Shown in pieces: positions 32,830 to 32,884 of a DNA stretch of 32,884 nt. Source of the DNA: an uncultured Geobacteraceae bacterium (GTDB taxonomy: Bacteria > Desulfobacterota > Desulfuromonadia > Geobacterales > Pseudopelobacteraceae); NCBI GenBank assembly GCA_903876875.1, contig CAIRBT010000131.1, positions 1 through 32,884 on the forward strand. Reading direction: 5' to 3'. Both the position numbers and the translations under genes were made by a program. Each line of letters begins with the position of its first letter. The first letter of the stretch is position 1. Under the pieces are notes generated by a model that was not told the origin of the DNA, did not search any database, and saw only the letters and a list, made by a program, of their open reading frames with translations.

Positions 32830-32884
32830 CTGGTTTTGTTGACATAGTGAGTGCGCCTACCAGTGCAGCATAGCTGCCGGTCAG

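Overview
The window reads as a chromosomal segment of a Gram-negative bacterium, most likely a deltaproteobacterium of the Geobacter/Desulfuromonas group. The reasons are the block pheA-tyrA-aroA-cmk-ispH-rpsA-ihfB, a stand-alone PtsP (nitrogen-PTS enzyme I), the two-subunit PyrK/PyrD dihydroorotate dehydrogenase, and a tripartite efflux operon that needs an outer membrane. The group assignment rests on remembered gene order, not on a search.

Layout. (1) 1-6.1 kb: a nitroreductase, a small secreted protein, a dGTPase plus YfbR-type 5'-deoxynucleotidase pair, a convergent PP-loop thiolase-like ATPase and an exported dienelactone hydrolase (both minus strand), and a small HD phosphohydrolase. 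Behind yfbR lie three copies of a 28-nt palindrome and a diverged second copy of the yfbR 3' end. (2) 6.2-13.1 kb: a tight plus-strand run for aromatic amino acids (pheA, tyrA, aroA), cytidylate kinase, isoprenoid synthesis (ispH), ribosomal protein S1 and an IHF subunit. (3) 13.1-18.6 kb: an accessory region around a tRNA-Leu(UAA). It holds a 5' tRNA fragment, a coiled-coil membrane protein remnant, a BrnTA-like toxin-antitoxin pair whose toxin lacks a normal start codon, a GNAT toxin with a decapitated DUF1778 antitoxin, an ADP-ribosylglycohydrolase operon with a broken upstream gene and a coupled small ORF, a methyltransferase without a clear start, an FMN-binding split-barrel protein and several palindromic repeats. 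(4) 18.7-23.1 kb: a minus-strand MarR-TolC-EmrA-EmrB drug efflux operon. (5) 23.2-32.6 kb: plus-strand housekeeping genes: rimI, pyrK-pyrD, ptsP, alr, purH-purD-purE. (6) 32.7 kb: tRNA-Asn.

The flanks are ordinary core metabolism. The interest lies in region 3, where tRNA-linked gene decay has left toxins separated from, or altered relative to, their partners, and in several structured repeats (1-133, 3.2-3.5 kb, 18.35-18.67 kb). I found no CRISPR array, rRNA operon, intact transposase or integrase.
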